Assembly: GCA_013152655.1 (NCBI GenBank)
Contig: JAADFW010000006.1
Coordinates: forward strand, 1 to 50,562
Direction: 5' to 3'
DNA length: 50,562 nt
Origin: Chlorobiota bacterium
Lineage (GTDB): Bacteria; Bacteroidota; Bacteroidia; Bacteroidales; B39-G9
Part shown: positions 10,053-19,056 of the stretch, in pieces
Numbering within the stretch: position 1 is the stretch's first letter
How the letters are laid out: each line of letters opens with the position of its first letter
Translations under genes and position numbers: made by a program
The notes under the pieces: model-generated
Databases searched by the model: none
What the model saw: only the letters and a program-made list of their open reading frames with translations
What the model was told of the DNA's origin: nothing

Positions 10053-11640
10053 AAAAAGACAAATTCCGCATACCTATGTAATTGTTTTTTATATTATAAT
10101 ATTAGCCGCCATATTAACCTGGGTGTTTCCGGGTGGCGAATATTTTAAAAAAGATATTACGCAAAATGGTATTCAAAAATCCGAAATGACTTTTCGTTAT
10201 GTTAACAGCCAACCTCAGACCTGGCAGGTTTTTTCCGCTATATTTAAAGGATTTGAACGACAATCGGGGATTATAGTTTTTATTTTAATGATTGGTGGAG
10301 CTTTTTGGATTATGAACGAGAGCAAAGCAATGGATGTTGGAATAGATGCTTTTTTAAGATTTACCAAACGTGTAGATAAGTACAAATTCTTTCAATATAT
10401 TGGAGTAGAATATATTATAATGGTAATGATAATGGTGCTGTTTAGTATTTTTGGAGCTGTCTTCGGAATGAGTGAAGAAACCATTGCTTTTATCATTATT
10501 TTGGTTCCGTTGGCTATTTCAATGGGGTTTGATTCAATAACCGGTGTGGGATTGGTATTTGTTGCCGCAGGATTAGGATTTGCAGGTGCTGTTTTAAATC
10601 CGTTTACTATTGGCATTGCACAAGGATTATCCAATCTACCATTGTTCTCAGGGTTTGAATATCGTTTGTTTTGTTGGTTAGTTATTAATGTTGTTGGAAT
10701 CACTTATGTAATTCGTTATGCGCGTAAGGTGCGGAAAAATCCTTCTAAATCTCCTGTTTATCAGGAAGATGAATATTGGCGAAACAGGGGAGAAGTACAT
10801 GATTTAAGTAAAATTGATTATTATACACCTGTATCGGCTTGGATTTCTTATGCAATTATTTCAATTGCTATTATTGTTTTTGCTTTTATTTATCCGGAAA
10901 CAAACATGAAAATAGGAAATTCTTCAAAGAATCTGCCTATGCTTCCTTTTAGTGCGGGATTATTTATTATTGTTGGTTTTCTGTCTTTGCGAAAATCGGT
11001 TCATTTTTTTATCCTTACGCTTCTTGGCAGCACAATTCTATTCTTAATTATTGGTGTTATGGGGTACCAGTGGTATATCATGCGAATTGCAACTTTATTT
11101 TTTACTATGGGAATATTTTCAGGCATTGCCATGAATTATTCGCCCAATAAAATCACCTTTTCCTTTCTTAACGGGGTTAAAGATATTCTTTCAGCCGCCT
11201 TAATTGTTGGCCTTGCCGGTGGGATAATTGTTATTTTAGAAGACGGGAAAGTGATTGATACGATTCTTTACAAACTTTCCGGTTCAATGGAAGGTTTTGG
11301 TAAAGTTACTACAGTAAGCATCATGTATTTTATTCAAACAGTAATAAACATTGTTATTCCTTCCGGATCAGCAAAAGCAGCTTTAACTATGCCTATAATG
11401 GCACCATTTTCCGATTTAATTGGCTTATCGCGACAAGCAACTGTTATGGCTTTTCAATTTGGCGACGGTTTTACCAATATGATAACGCCTACTTCAGGTG
11501 TTTTAATCGGGGTATTGGGTGTTGCCCGAATTCCTTATGAAAAATGGGTGAAATGGGTTTTCCCTTTTATGGTTATTTTAATGATTTTGGGTTTACTCTT
11601 ATTAATACCTACTGTAACTATGCAGTTAAATGGATTCTAA
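10045..11640 (+). CDS. yfcC: YfcC/DcuC-family carrier (amino-acid or C4-dicarboxylate)
   Basis: 531 residues with about 12-13 membrane segments. The N-terminus (IPHTYVIVFYIIILAAILTWVFPGGEY) is characteristic of the YfcC family, and the conserved segments FGMSEETIAF, GFAGAVLNPFTIGIAQG and the C-terminal IPSGSAKAALTMPIMAPFSD and FGDGFTNMITPTSGVL are present. Members are annotated as basic amino acid antiporters or anaerobic C4-dicarboxylate carriers, and the substrate cannot be read from the sequence. The start codon overlaps the end of the TPR gene. The stop is only six bases from the end of the convergent transporter gene, leaving no room for a separate terminator. Confidence 0.9.
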   Translation: MVKKRQIPHTYVIVFYIIILAAILTWVFPGGEYFKKDITQNGIQKSEMTFRYVNSQPQTWQVFSAIFKGFERQSGIIVFILMIGGAFWIMNESKAMDVGIDAFLRFTKRVDKYKFFQYIGVEYIIMVMIMVLFSIFGAVFGMSEETIAFIIILVPLAISMGFDSITGVGLVFVAAGLGFAGAVLNPFTIGIAQGLSNLPLFSGFEYRLFCWLVINVVGITYVIRYARKVRKNPSKSPVYQEDEYWRNRGEVHDLSKIDYYTPVSAWISYAIISIAIIVFAFIYPETNMKIGNSSKNLPMLPFSAGLFIIVGFLSLRKSVHFFILTLLGSTILFLIIGVMGYQWYIMRIATLFFTMGIFSGIAMNYSPNKITFSFLNGVKDILSAALIVGLAGGIIVILEDGKVIDTILYKLSGSMEGFGKVTTVSIMYFIQTVINIVIPSGSAKAALTMPIMAPFSDLIGLSRQATVMAFQFGDGFTNMITPTSGVLIGVLGVARIPYEKWVKWVFPFMVILMILGLLLLIPTVTMQLNGF

Positions 11641-11646
11641 CCCGGG

Positions 11647-13083
11647 TTATGCTATTTTTTTAATAATAATCCGGTCATATAAAAATAATATTATAGCAGT
11701 TGTTATTCCAATTCCGGTTAGCAAATACATGATATGCTCAGGATGATATTTATTCCATAAAAATTCAGTAAGTGTTTTTTGATTCATATGTAATAATTCG
11801 TAAGCTTTTGTATAATAATCGTTTTGCGAAAAAGTATTCGATACTTCAGGAATATTAAGTCCGCGTTGCAGAATCTCTTTTTTTAGTAAAACGGTTTTAT
11901 CAGACATTGCACCATACACATTACCTGAAATAATTCCGGCTAAAAAACTACCGAGGGCAAAGGGTAAATAAGAGCAACCCATGTATAGTGCTGTTTTTCC
12001 TTTTGGGGCAATCATTCCAATGTATTCCTGAATACGTGGCGAACTGGACATTTCTCCAATAGCAAAAATAAAAATAGAAAGTAGCAAGAAAAGAGGATTT
12101 TGAGTCATTACCGACAATCCTAAGCCAATTGACGATATTAAAAACCCAACCGACATGGTGCTCAATGGTTTCCACTTGGTAATTAAACTTGAGATAAGAA
12201 CCTGAAAAATAACAATATACAGGGCATCAATATTCAGGAGCATTTCGGGCAAAATAGTTCCTTCTGCTGTTCCAACTTTTGATGCAAACCATGGTGATAT
12301 ATTTGCAATAATTCTGTATAAAATAGTTGTGTCAACCCACTGATCTACAAAAACGGGAAGCAAGTAAAACAACTGATTGTACATAGTCCAGAAACCTACA
12401 ATAATTAAAAGGAGTATAACAAACTTAGTGTCTTTTAAGGCAATTCCAATGTTTTTAAATATTGTTACAATTGATTTTCCCAGAGGCTCTTTATTTATTT
12501 CCCGTTCAGGTTCTTTGTAAAAAAGCAGAACCAGTACAAAATTTAAGGCAATAATTGCAGAAGACATGTAAAAGACATAACTCCAAGATGTTTCTCTAAG
12601 TTTTGATGCAAAAATTGGCCCTATAAAAGCTCCCACATTTACAATCATATAATAAATTCCGAATCCAATAGATGAGGTTTTTTTTGTAGTGGTTTTAGAA
12701 ATTGTTGCAATAACAACCGGTTTAAAAAGAGCGGCACCAACAGCAAGATACAAAAATGCAAAAAATACGGAATAGTAATTTCTGAATAATCCCATCATGT
12801 AATAACCTGAAGACAGAATGGCAAAAGCAGCTAAAAGTGTTTTTTTATAACCGAATTTATCAGCCAGGGCTCCTGTAATAACCGGCAGGAAATATAGAAT
12901 TCCCACTACACTTCCCATTAAATATCCTTTTTGCGATTGAGTAAATCCGAGTGCCCCCGTATCGGTTGAGCCTGTAAGATAAACTGCCAGTACCATAAAT
13001 AGCCCGTACCAGGCCCAACGTTCAAATAGTTCTAATGTATTTGCTACCCAAAAAGTTTTTGGAAATTTCTTTGATGACATCAT
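11647..13083 (-). CDS. POT-like MFS peptide transporter
   Basis: 478 residues, about 12 or more membrane segments, with the POT (PTR2) signature E18-x-x-E21-R22 in LELFERWAWYG. An MFS loop 2-3 motif (GALADKFGYKKTLL) and a second POT signature region (NVGAFIGPIFAS) are also present. POT proteins import di- and tripeptides with protons; this is a divergent member, so the substrate is uncertain. Two ATG codons stand in tandem (13083 and 13080) and either may start translation. It is convergent with the YfcC gene and lies just downstream of the hemerythrin/PAS gene on the same strand with a 55-base gap, so cotranscription is possible. Confidence 0.85.
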   Translation of the reverse strand: MMSSKKFPKTFWVANTLELFERWAWYGLFMVLAVYLTGSTDTGALGFTQSQKGYLMGSVVGILYFLPVITGALADKFGYKKTLLAAFAILSSGYYMMGLFRNYYSVFFAFLYLAVGAALFKPVVIATISKTTTKKTSSIGFGIYYMIVNVGAFIGPIFASKLRETSWSYVFYMSSAIIALNFVLVLLFYKEPEREINKEPLGKSIVTIFKNIGIALKDTKFVILLLIIVGFWTMYNQLFYLLPVFVDQWVDTTILYRIIANISPWFASKVGTAEGTILPEMLLNIDALYIVIFQVLISSLITKWKPLSTMSVGFLISSIGLGLSVMTQNPLFLLLSIFIFAIGEMSSSPRIQEYIGMIAPKGKTALYMGCSYLPFALGSFLAGIISGNVYGAMSDKTVLLKKEILQRGLNIPEVSNTFSQNDYYTKAYELLHMNQKTLTEFLWNKYHPEHIMYLLTGIGITTAIILFLYDRIIIKKIA

Positions 13084-13138
13084 ATATTGTTAAGTTATGT
13101 GAATAAAACCAGGATTATTTTTTTCTGTTAAATTAGTA

Positions 13139-14326
13139 CTACCAATCCAATAATCTACGTTCACCTTCTATTTTTTGTATTTCAGATATTTCCTGCGAAA
13201 CTTCTAAAACACCTTTATAATTATTGTTTTTATCGCGTACGGCAAAATATTGTATTAATACAAAATTATCTTTCATTTTTATCCAAAAAGAAGCAACATC
13301 TTTTTCTCCGGTTTTAAATGAGTTTATTATTTTATTTACTATTTCCACACTTTCGTGAGGATGGCAATTCTGTACTGTTCTGCCAATAATTCCTGTTGTT
13401 CTTGGAAAAATACGATGCCTTGGTGTTGAGAAAAATTTCACTTTCTCATTTTCATCAACAAAAGTAATATCTACAGGCAAATGGTTAAAAACCAACTCAA
13501 TTTGTTCCAGGCTCATCTCCCCGGTGCTTAGCTTAATTAACTTTTCTTTAGTAGAAGAATGTTCAGGCTTTTTGTCCACAGGCTTTATATTAACATACTG
13601 CAAATTAAGCTCGTCAATTTGAGAAAGCATTTGTTGAAAAGTATCTTTCTCGAACGTTTCATACATTACAGGGAACAAAACACTCTCTTCCCTGAAAGCA
13701 ATGGTGTTAATATTAAAATATACTTTGCTGCTGAATTTATTAAATAATTGTAAGTCAAATGGTTCTGTTTTAAGTATTTCTACAGATTTTTTTATGTTTT
13801 TTCTAATATCATCATGAAAAGACCACATTAATTTAAGGCATTGATAATTACCCCATTTTTTTTCAATTGCCGGGAATATAATATTCTCTATTATAGTATA
13901 ATGGCTTGTAAAACCCTCAAGCTCAACAAAATTCTTTATTAAAATACTTAAAACATCATTGCTTTGTTTTTGGTTAATCAGTTTTATGTTTTTGCCTGTA
14001 TGGGCAAGATGTTTTTTTACCCCTGTATTATCTTCAATTAAATAATTTATCAGTGAACTTTTAGGGTAATTATACTTTTTTAGTTTTGATAAATTTTTAT
14101 ACAGAATATTAAATAGCTTATTTGAAGCTGTTTTAATTTTTTCTATATCTTTTACTTTTTCAAAAATATTATCGAAAGCCTGAATAATATCTTGTGGTAA
14201 AAAGGATGTTTCCAATATTTGAAATTCCTTAAGTAATGCTAATCCATTTTTTCCTTCAATAAGGCCAATAGTATAATTGGTTAGTTTTTCAACCCGCTGT
14301 TTGTAATTTTGCGTAAATTCAGACAT
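13139..14326 (-). CDS. DUF438/hemerythrin-like/PAS protein
   Basis: 395 residues, predicted cytoplasmic. The N-terminal part (about 1-105) resembles DUF438. The centre (about 106-235) resembles a hemerythrin HHE domain with candidate di-iron ligands His142, Glu147, His171 and Glu213/Glu214 (HYTIIENIIFP, SFHDDIRK, FREESVLFP). The C-terminal PAS (about 272-395) shows the usual DUF438-protein features ITFVDENEKVKFFS, CHPHESVEIVNKII and the end EGERRLLDW. Proteins of this architecture are common in anaerobes and are thought to sense oxygen, nitric oxide or redox state; no output domain is present here, so it may signal by contact. The family call is firm; the ligand is not known. Confidence 0.87.
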   Translation of the reverse strand: MSEFTQNYKQRVEKLTNYTIGLIEGKNGLALLKEFQILETSFLPQDIIQAFDNIFEKVKDIEKIKTASNKLFNILYKNLSKLKKYNYPKSSLINYLIEDNTGVKKHLAHTGKNIKLINQKQSNDVLSILIKNFVELEGFTSHYTIIENIIFPAIEKKWGNYQCLKLMWSFHDDIRKNIKKSVEILKTEPFDLQLFNKFSSKVYFNINTIAFREESVLFPVMYETFEKDTFQQMLSQIDELNLQYVNIKPVDKKPEHSSTKEKLIKLSTGEMSLEQIELVFNHLPVDITFVDENEKVKFFSTPRHRIFPRTTGIIGRTVQNCHPHESVEIVNKIINSFKTGEKDVASFWIKMKDNFVLIQYFAVRDKNNNYKGVLEVSQEISEIQKIEGERRLLDW

Positions 14327-14449
14327 AATAATTTATGTTAAATAAGCAGATTATTCCCAGTTGTTCATGAGAAAAGTTTCTCAGTCATGTTTTCTTCAGG
14401 AATGAGAGTCTTGATTTGCTTTCTTAGCCATACTAACTAAGATATTTTA

Positions 14450-15241
14450 TTACCAACTGCCACCGGCACCGCCACCGCCAAAACTTCCCCCGCCAAATCC
14501 GCCAAAACCACCGCCTCCCGATGAAAAATTGCCAAAGCTTCCACTGGAACCACGGCTACCGGAGCCCATCATACCCATTGCAATCCAAAAGGGTAAACTG
14601 CCCCCAACAGTATGGTGTCTTCCACGCCTGCCTCCACCTATTGATGAAATAATAATAATGAAAAGAATAAAAAAGATAGGGAATAAGCTTCTTCCCGATT
14701 GCCTTTTGGTTTTTTTCCTGTATTCATCAGCCGTAAATTCACCTTTTGTAAGCGACATTAATGTATTAACTGCTGCCTGCAATCCCTGATAATTTCTGCC
14801 TTGCTTAAAATTAGGGAGTATTTCATTTTCAACAATCCTTTTAGCAATAGCATCAGGAACAACGCCTTCCAAACCATAACCCGTGGCTATAAAAACTTCT
14901 CCTTTTTCGTTATTATAATTAGGCTTTACTAAAATAAGCAATCCATTATCTTTCCCTTTTTGCCCAATTCCCCATTTTTCTGCCAGTTCAGTAGCATACA
15001 TTGCTTTATCGGCACCGTCTAAGCTTTTAACAATGACAATTACAATTTGTGTTGATGTTTCATTATTAAATTGCCTTAATTGTTGTTCCAGGCTGGCTGT
15101 TTCATTTGAGGATAAAAAGCCTGCAAAATCATTTACCAGTCGGGGAGGAGACATAGGATTAGGTATTTCTTGTGCGCCGACAATTATTGAACTTAGTAAG
15201 AATATTACTATTGTTAATACTTTTATTTTTAATTTTTTCAT
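14450..15241 (-). CDS. TPM-domain protein with glycine-rich tail (YgcG-like)
   Basis: 263 residues. A signal peptide (about 1-23, ending VGAQE) is followed by a TPM domain (about 35-165; VNDFAGFLS, TSTQIVIVIVKSLDG, WGIGQKGKDNGLLILV, IATGYGLEG), a membrane segment (about 187-203) and a glycine/serine-rich tail from about residue 230 (repeated GGFGG/GSFGG units ending GGSW). This is the usual layout of YgcG-type proteins that accompany LemA. The domain faces the periplasm. It is one of two TPM genes downstream of lemA, so a shared envelope function is likely; the biochemical role is not settled. Confidence 0.92.
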   Translation of the reverse strand: MKKLKIKVLTIVIFLLSSIIVGAQEIPNPMSPPRLVNDFAGFLSSNETASLEQQLRQFNNETSTQIVIVIVKSLDGADKAMYATELAEKWGIGQKGKDNGLLILVKPNYNNEKGEVFIATGYGLEGVVPDAIAKRIVENEILPNFKQGRNYQGLQAAVNTLMSLTKGEFTADEYRKKTKRQSGRSLFPIFFILFIIIISSIGGGRRGRHHTVGGSLPFWIAMGMMGSGSRGSSGSFGNFSSGGGGFGGFGGGSFGGGGAGGSW

Positions 15242-15325
15242 AATTAATTAAAATTTGACAATGTGTTAATTTAATAATTTGAAAGTTATTCTTTTTTTGA
15301 GGAACAAAGTTATTTTCAAATTAGT

Positions 15326-15763
15326 TTACTCTCCAAAAGAAATATCATCAGGTAATTCGTTAACATCATCTTTTTGATGTGGAAAATGTGTTTTTAGTTG
15401 TTCGCCTGCCATTAATATACCTTCTGAAAGGCCTTCTGTAAATTTGTTTTCTTTAAAATTTTCTACCATTTTTGCTTTTATGGCATCCCAGAAATTTTCC
15501 GGTACTTTTGCATTTATTCCACCATCGCCTAAAATGGCAAATTCTTTATTCTTTATGGCAAGATAAAATAAAACGCCATTTCTAAGTTCCGTTTTATGCA
15601 TTTTCAACATTTTAAATATATCAGTTGCTCTATCTAATACGTTTCCTTTAAAAGAGTTTTCAATATGCACACGAATTTCACCTGAAGTATTTAATTCAGC
15701 TTTTTTAATGGCATTTGTTATTTGCTCTTTTTGTTCTTTTGTAAAAAAGTTTTTTGCTTTCAT
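15326..15763 (-). CDS. Short TPM-domain protein
   Basis: 145 residues that are essentially one TPM domain without signal peptide (FFTKEQKEQITNAIKKAE, SGEIRVHIENS, NGVLFYLAIKNKEFAILGDGGIN). It lies between lemA and the longer TPM gene on the same strand, the order lemA-TPM-TPM that is frequent in Bacteroidota. It probably works with the neighbouring membrane proteins from the cytoplasmic side or through an unrecognised anchor. The 85-base gap to the next gene shows no terminator. Confidence 0.9.
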   Translation of the reverse strand: MKAKNFFTKEQKEQITNAIKKAELNTSGEIRVHIENSFKGNVLDRATDIFKMLKMHKTELRNGVLFYLAIKNKEFAILGDGGINAKVPENFWDAIKAKMVENFKENKFTEGLSEGILMAGEQLKTHFPHQKDDVNELPDDISFGE

Positions 15764-16077
15764 GTTATTTAATATAATTTGAAAATATATGAATTAAATA
15801 AATTTTAGCTAATTTGTATAATTCTATCCTATATAATGTTTCATCAATTTCTCTATCGGAAATTTGCATTTTGTGAATGAAATAATCTTTGCTTTCAGCA
15901 TTTTTTAGTTTTTCTGCCTTTGCCCCAAAAGTTATTATTATAATAATTGTTTTAGCTATTATATACTTCTTTTTTCTTCAGGCAATTCGGTAAAACCAAT
16001 TATATTTAATGCAAAGTTCAATGTTTAATAACAATAATACTTTCTTTATCGTTTCTCATTATTGTTAATTCTAAAAT
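15764..16077. other. 314-base gap between lemA and the TPM genes, with a short open frame
   Basis: The gap is unusual for a lemA-TPM operon. On the minus strand a frame is open from 15977 to a stop at 15765 (70 codons). It has a Lys-rich then hydrophobic start (RKKKYIIAKTIIIITF) and a helical end (SDREIDETLYRIELYKLAKI). The only ATG is at 15869, giving 34 residues. Just upstream a different frame reads IIGFTELPEEKRSI before stopping. It could be a decayed small gene or chance; no family was recognised. Confidence 0.3.
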
Positions 16078-16668
16078 TTAAAATTCAACTTTAGGGACTT
16101 TTTCAGCACCTTTTTCAGCTTCAAAATAGGCTTTCTTTTCAAACCCGAACATATTGGCAAACATATTTTTAGGGAAAAACCGAATGTAAGTATTATAGCC
16201 TTGTGCCGATTGGTTAAACTTTTTTCGTTCAACAGCAATTCTGTTTTCAGTTCCTTCTAACTGGGCTTGCAGCTCAAGAAAGTTCTGATTTGCCTTTAAC
16301 TCGGGATAACGTTCAACAACAACCATTAATTTTGATAAAGCGGAAGATAAGCCTGCTTGTGCTTGTTGAAATTGTTGTATTGAAGCTGCATTAAGATTTG
16401 CAGGAGTTATGTTAACGCTGGTTGCTTTAGCCCTGGCTTCAATTACCTGGGTTAAGGTTTCTTTTTCATGCGATGCATAACCTTTCACCGTGGCAACAAG
16501 GTTAGGAATTAAGTCGGCTCTTCTTTGATAAACATTTTCTACCTGAGCCCAACTTGCACTAACATTTTCATCTAATAAAACCATTTTGTTGTAAACTCCT
16601 TTAACATACGAGTAGCTTATTATAACAACAACAGCTATTACAATAAGTACAATCCACGATTTTTTCAT
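16078..16668 (-). CDS. lemA: LemA family protein
   Basis: 196 residues. An N-terminal membrane anchor (about 5-22) is followed by the helical LemA domain with its typical segments YNKMVLLDENVSASWAQVEN, QRRADLIPNLVATVKGYA, EARAKA, LMVVVERYPELKANQNF and GTENRIAVERKKFN. The C-terminus FPKNMFANMFGFEKKAYFEA is also classic. LemA proteins are envelope proteins of unsettled function that are regularly encoded with TPM-domain proteins, as here. Length and motifs are normal for the family, and the start is the ATG directly before the basic/hydrophobic anchor. Confidence 0.95.
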   Translation of the reverse strand: MKKSWIVLIVIAVVVIISYSYVKGVYNKMVLLDENVSASWAQVENVYQRRADLIPNLVATVKGYASHEKETLTQVIEARAKATSVNITPANLNAASIQQFQQAQAGLSSALSKLMVVVERYPELKANQNFLELQAQLEGTENRIAVERKKFNQSAQGYNTYIRFFPKNMFANMFGFEKKAYFEAEKGAEKVPKVEF

Positions 16669-16806
16669 AATTTCTAATTTTTAAGTTAATCAATTATTTT
16701 AGAAAGTTAAAATTAAGATAAATCAGTTGAATTTTATGTTAATTTAACTTAAATCTGTTTAAATTGAATTTTATTATTCGTTTTAATAATTTAAAATTAA
16801 TAAATT

Positions 16807-17043
16807 ATGGGAAAAGCTAAAATAGTTCAAAAACAACCTTATGTATTAAACCTGGAACCGGGAAATTATTGGTGGTGTGCATGTGGCGAGTCTGCCAACC
16901 AGCCGTTTTGTGACGGTTCGCATAAAACAACTTCTTTTAAACCTGTAAAAGTTGAAATAAGCGAAGCCAAAAAAGTTGCTTTGTGCGGTTGTAAACAAAC
17001 AGGAAATAAACCATTTTGCGATGGCAGCCACAATAATTTATAA
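16807..17043 (+). CDS. CDGSH iron-sulfur domain protein (double motif)
   Basis: 78 residues with two CDGSH-type [2Fe-2S] motifs: CACGESANQPFCDGSH (about 28-43) and CGCKQTGNKPFCDGSH (about 60-75). Each supplies three Cys and one His, so two clusters are expected, as in bacterial mitoNEET-related proteins of this size. A role in electron transfer or Fe-S handling is known only in general for the family. No membrane segment, so it is probably cytoplasmic. It stands alone, divergent from lemA and closed by a strong terminator shared with the convergent POT gene. Confidence 0.95.
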   Translation: MGKAKIVQKQPYVLNLEPGNYWWCACGESANQPFCDGSHKTTSFKPVKVEISEAKKVALCGCKQTGNKPFCDGSHNNL

Positions 17044-17070
17044 AAAGAAAAACACTAAATTTTAGATAAT

Positions 17071-17100
17071 AAAAAAGCCGCTCAACTTGAGCGGCTTTTC
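17071..17100. terminator. Bidirectional terminator between the CDGSH and POT genes
   Basis: A GC-rich stem (GCCGCTC at 17077-17083 with GAGCGGC at 17089-17095) is flanked by A-run and T-run, so it can terminate in both directions between the two convergent genes. Confidence 0.9.
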
Positions 17101-17126
17101 AGGTTAATTAATAGTTGTTAATTAAA

Positions 17127-18785
17127 TTAAGCTGAAGTAGCTTTTTCTAATCTTTTTAGTATTGAGAATATAAAAATAGCTGAAAGTAAACAGAGTCCTA
17201 CTAATAATAAAAAGAATTGCCATAATTCCCATTTGTCCCAAAACGGGCCAATTAAGCCGGCAGCCAGATTTCCTAAAGCAGTAGCACCAAGCCACCCGCC
17301 TTGTGCTAATCCTTTATATTGAGGCGGAGCAACTTTAGAAACGAATGAAATGCCTATTGGACTTAAAAATAACTCGGCAACTGTAAGTGTAAAATAAGTT
17401 CCTATAAGCCAATAAGGTGAACGAAGCGATTCGGAAACACCACCCTCTAAATCAGAAGGGCTTAATAAATTTTTAGAAGCAATTATCATTACAGTAAATC
17501 CTAACGCTGTTAATAACATTCCAATTCCAATTTTTTTAGGAGAAGAAGGTTCTTTTCCATTTTTACGCATCCATGCAAAAAATCCAACAATAACCGGTGT
17601 TAGAAATACAATAAAAATTGGGTTAAATTGTTGGAAAATTTCAGGTGAAATAGGATTTCCTTCAGGTTGATATTGTTTTATTACAAAGTAAGCAACAAGC
17701 AAACTTAGTATTGTTACTACTGCTCCGGTAAGTTTAATTTTACCTGAATTGTTTTTGCCTAACAATAATACAACACCTATTATTGCAAACAAAACAGGCA
17801 ATAATGACGAAAGATTAAATATTATAGCTGTTCCTTTACTTACGGCAGCTACTGTATAATCACGCGCAAAAATTGTAAGTGTAAATCCATTTTGGTGAAA
17901 AGCCATCCAGAAAAACATAACTACAAAAAATACTAACCCTAAGGCAACAAGTCTTTCTCTAACTTGTTTTTTTGTCATTTCAACTACAGTTTCATTTTGA
18001 GCTTTTTGTTCCTTAAAAGTAACATCAGCTTTTTTATAATATTTTCTAAAACCCAAAAATATGGCTAATGAAATTATCATGCTTAGTGCTGCAATGGCAA
18101 ATCCTCCATTGTACGAACTACTTAAACTATCAATATATTTTTGACTAAAGTCTGCCAAATTTGTAAAAGCATCACCCATTTGAGCCCTTGCTAATTGTTC
18201 TAAATGTGCAGTACTTTCTAATGTTCCATGAAGAAATTTATGGGCAAGGTCAGGAATTGCTTTATTATAAGTAAAGCCTTCTTTTCCTAAATACCAATTG
18301 CTTACAGCTCGTGCTGCATTTGGGGCGAAAAATGCTCCGATATTAATTCCCATATAGAAAATATTAAAAGCTGAATCTCTATACTTACTATATTTAGGAT
18401 CATCGTATAAATTTCCGACTAATGCCTGCAAATTACCTTTAAACAAACCTGTTCCGAGAGAAATAACTGCTAATGCACCATATATAAACCATTCTCCCGT
18501 ACCTGGCATGGCTAATAATATATAGCCAATAAACATAATTATTGTACCAAGAGCAATGGTTTTTCCATAACCTAATAAATTATCGGCAATTATTCCACCT
18601 AATAACGGGAGGAAATAAATACCAAATAAAAATCCACCATATACTCTACCTGCTTCAGTGGCTGTCCATCCGAATTTTGCCTGTAAATAAAGTGTAAATA
18701 TGGCTAACATTGTATAATAGCCAAATCGTTCGCCCATGTTAGCAAAAAATGCAACATATAATCCTTTGGGGTGTCCTTTAAACAT
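17127..18785 (-). CDS. POT family peptide MFS transporter
   Basis: 552 residues with about 14 membrane segments. The N-terminal signature is NMGERFGYYTML (residues 16-27) and the second POT signature is FYMGINIGAFFAPNAARAVS. Such proteins import di- and tripeptides using the proton gradient. Odd point: the first acidic residue of the ExxER motif is Asn (N16-x-x-E19-R20), while the other POT-like protein of this window keeps both Glu. A large internal loop follows the first half (LEQLARAQMGDAFTNLADF), as in other Bacteroidota members. Convergent with the CDGSH gene; a TATATTTG box lies 37-44 bases upstream of the start. Confidence 0.93.
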   Translation of the reverse strand: MFKGHPKGLYVAFFANMGERFGYYTMLAIFTLYLQAKFGWTATEAGRVYGGFLFGIYFLPLLGGIIADNLLGYGKTIALGTIIMFIGYILLAMPGTGEWFIYGALAVISLGTGLFKGNLQALVGNLYDDPKYSKYRDSAFNIFYMGINIGAFFAPNAARAVSNWYLGKEGFTYNKAIPDLAHKFLHGTLESTAHLEQLARAQMGDAFTNLADFSQKYIDSLSSSYNGGFAIAALSMIISLAIFLGFRKYYKKADVTFKEQKAQNETVVEMTKKQVRERLVALGLVFFVVMFFWMAFHQNGFTLTIFARDYTVAAVSKGTAIIFNLSSLLPVLFAIIGVVLLLGKNNSGKIKLTGAVVTILSLLVAYFVIKQYQPEGNPISPEIFQQFNPIFIVFLTPVIVGFFAWMRKNGKEPSSPKKIGIGMLLTALGFTVMIIASKNLLSPSDLEGGVSESLRSPYWLIGTYFTLTVAELFLSPIGISFVSKVAPPQYKGLAQGGWLGATALGNLAAGLIGPFWDKWELWQFFLLLVGLCLLSAIFIFSILKRLEKATSA

Positions 18786-18821
18786 ATCTTTTAGTTTTAA
18801 TTAATATTTGTTTGTGATTGA

Positions 18822-18829
18822 CAAATATA
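18822..18829 (-). promoter_or_regulatory. Bacteroidota -7 box (TATATTTG) for the POT gene
   Basis: Reads TATATTTG on the minus strand, a full match to TAnnTTTG, 37-44 bases before the POT start codon. A convincing -33 TTTG is not visible at the right distance, which lowers confidence. Confidence 0.45.
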
Positions 18830-19010
18830 AAAATCTTTTTGAAATACTATTGTTGCCCTTAAATTATTTATGGGTTATGTTTAATTAAGTAATTTACTAA
18901 TATACTAATTATTAGACTTGTATTGATTAAATAAGGCGAAATGTAATTATAGTTTTTTTTTAAAGTTGTAAAGTTTGAATATTATTTTTCATTACTACTT
19001 AGTTTATATT

Positions 19011-19018
19011 TATTTTTG
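19011..19018 (+). promoter_or_regulatory. Candidate promoter of the NAD(P)HX repair gene
   Basis: TATTTTTG matches TAnnTTTG, with TTTC 20 bases upstream (18987-18990) as an imperfect -33 element. The start codon is 39 bases downstream. Confidence 0.45.
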
Positions 19019-19056
19019 ATGTAAAGAATAGATAATTTACTATAAAAATTATTGAG

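Noticed and set aside
14529-14789. Plus-strand frame opposite the glycine-rich tail of the TPM protein
   Set aside because: A proline/leucine-rich antisense shadow of GGN codons; the minus-strand gene explains the sequence.
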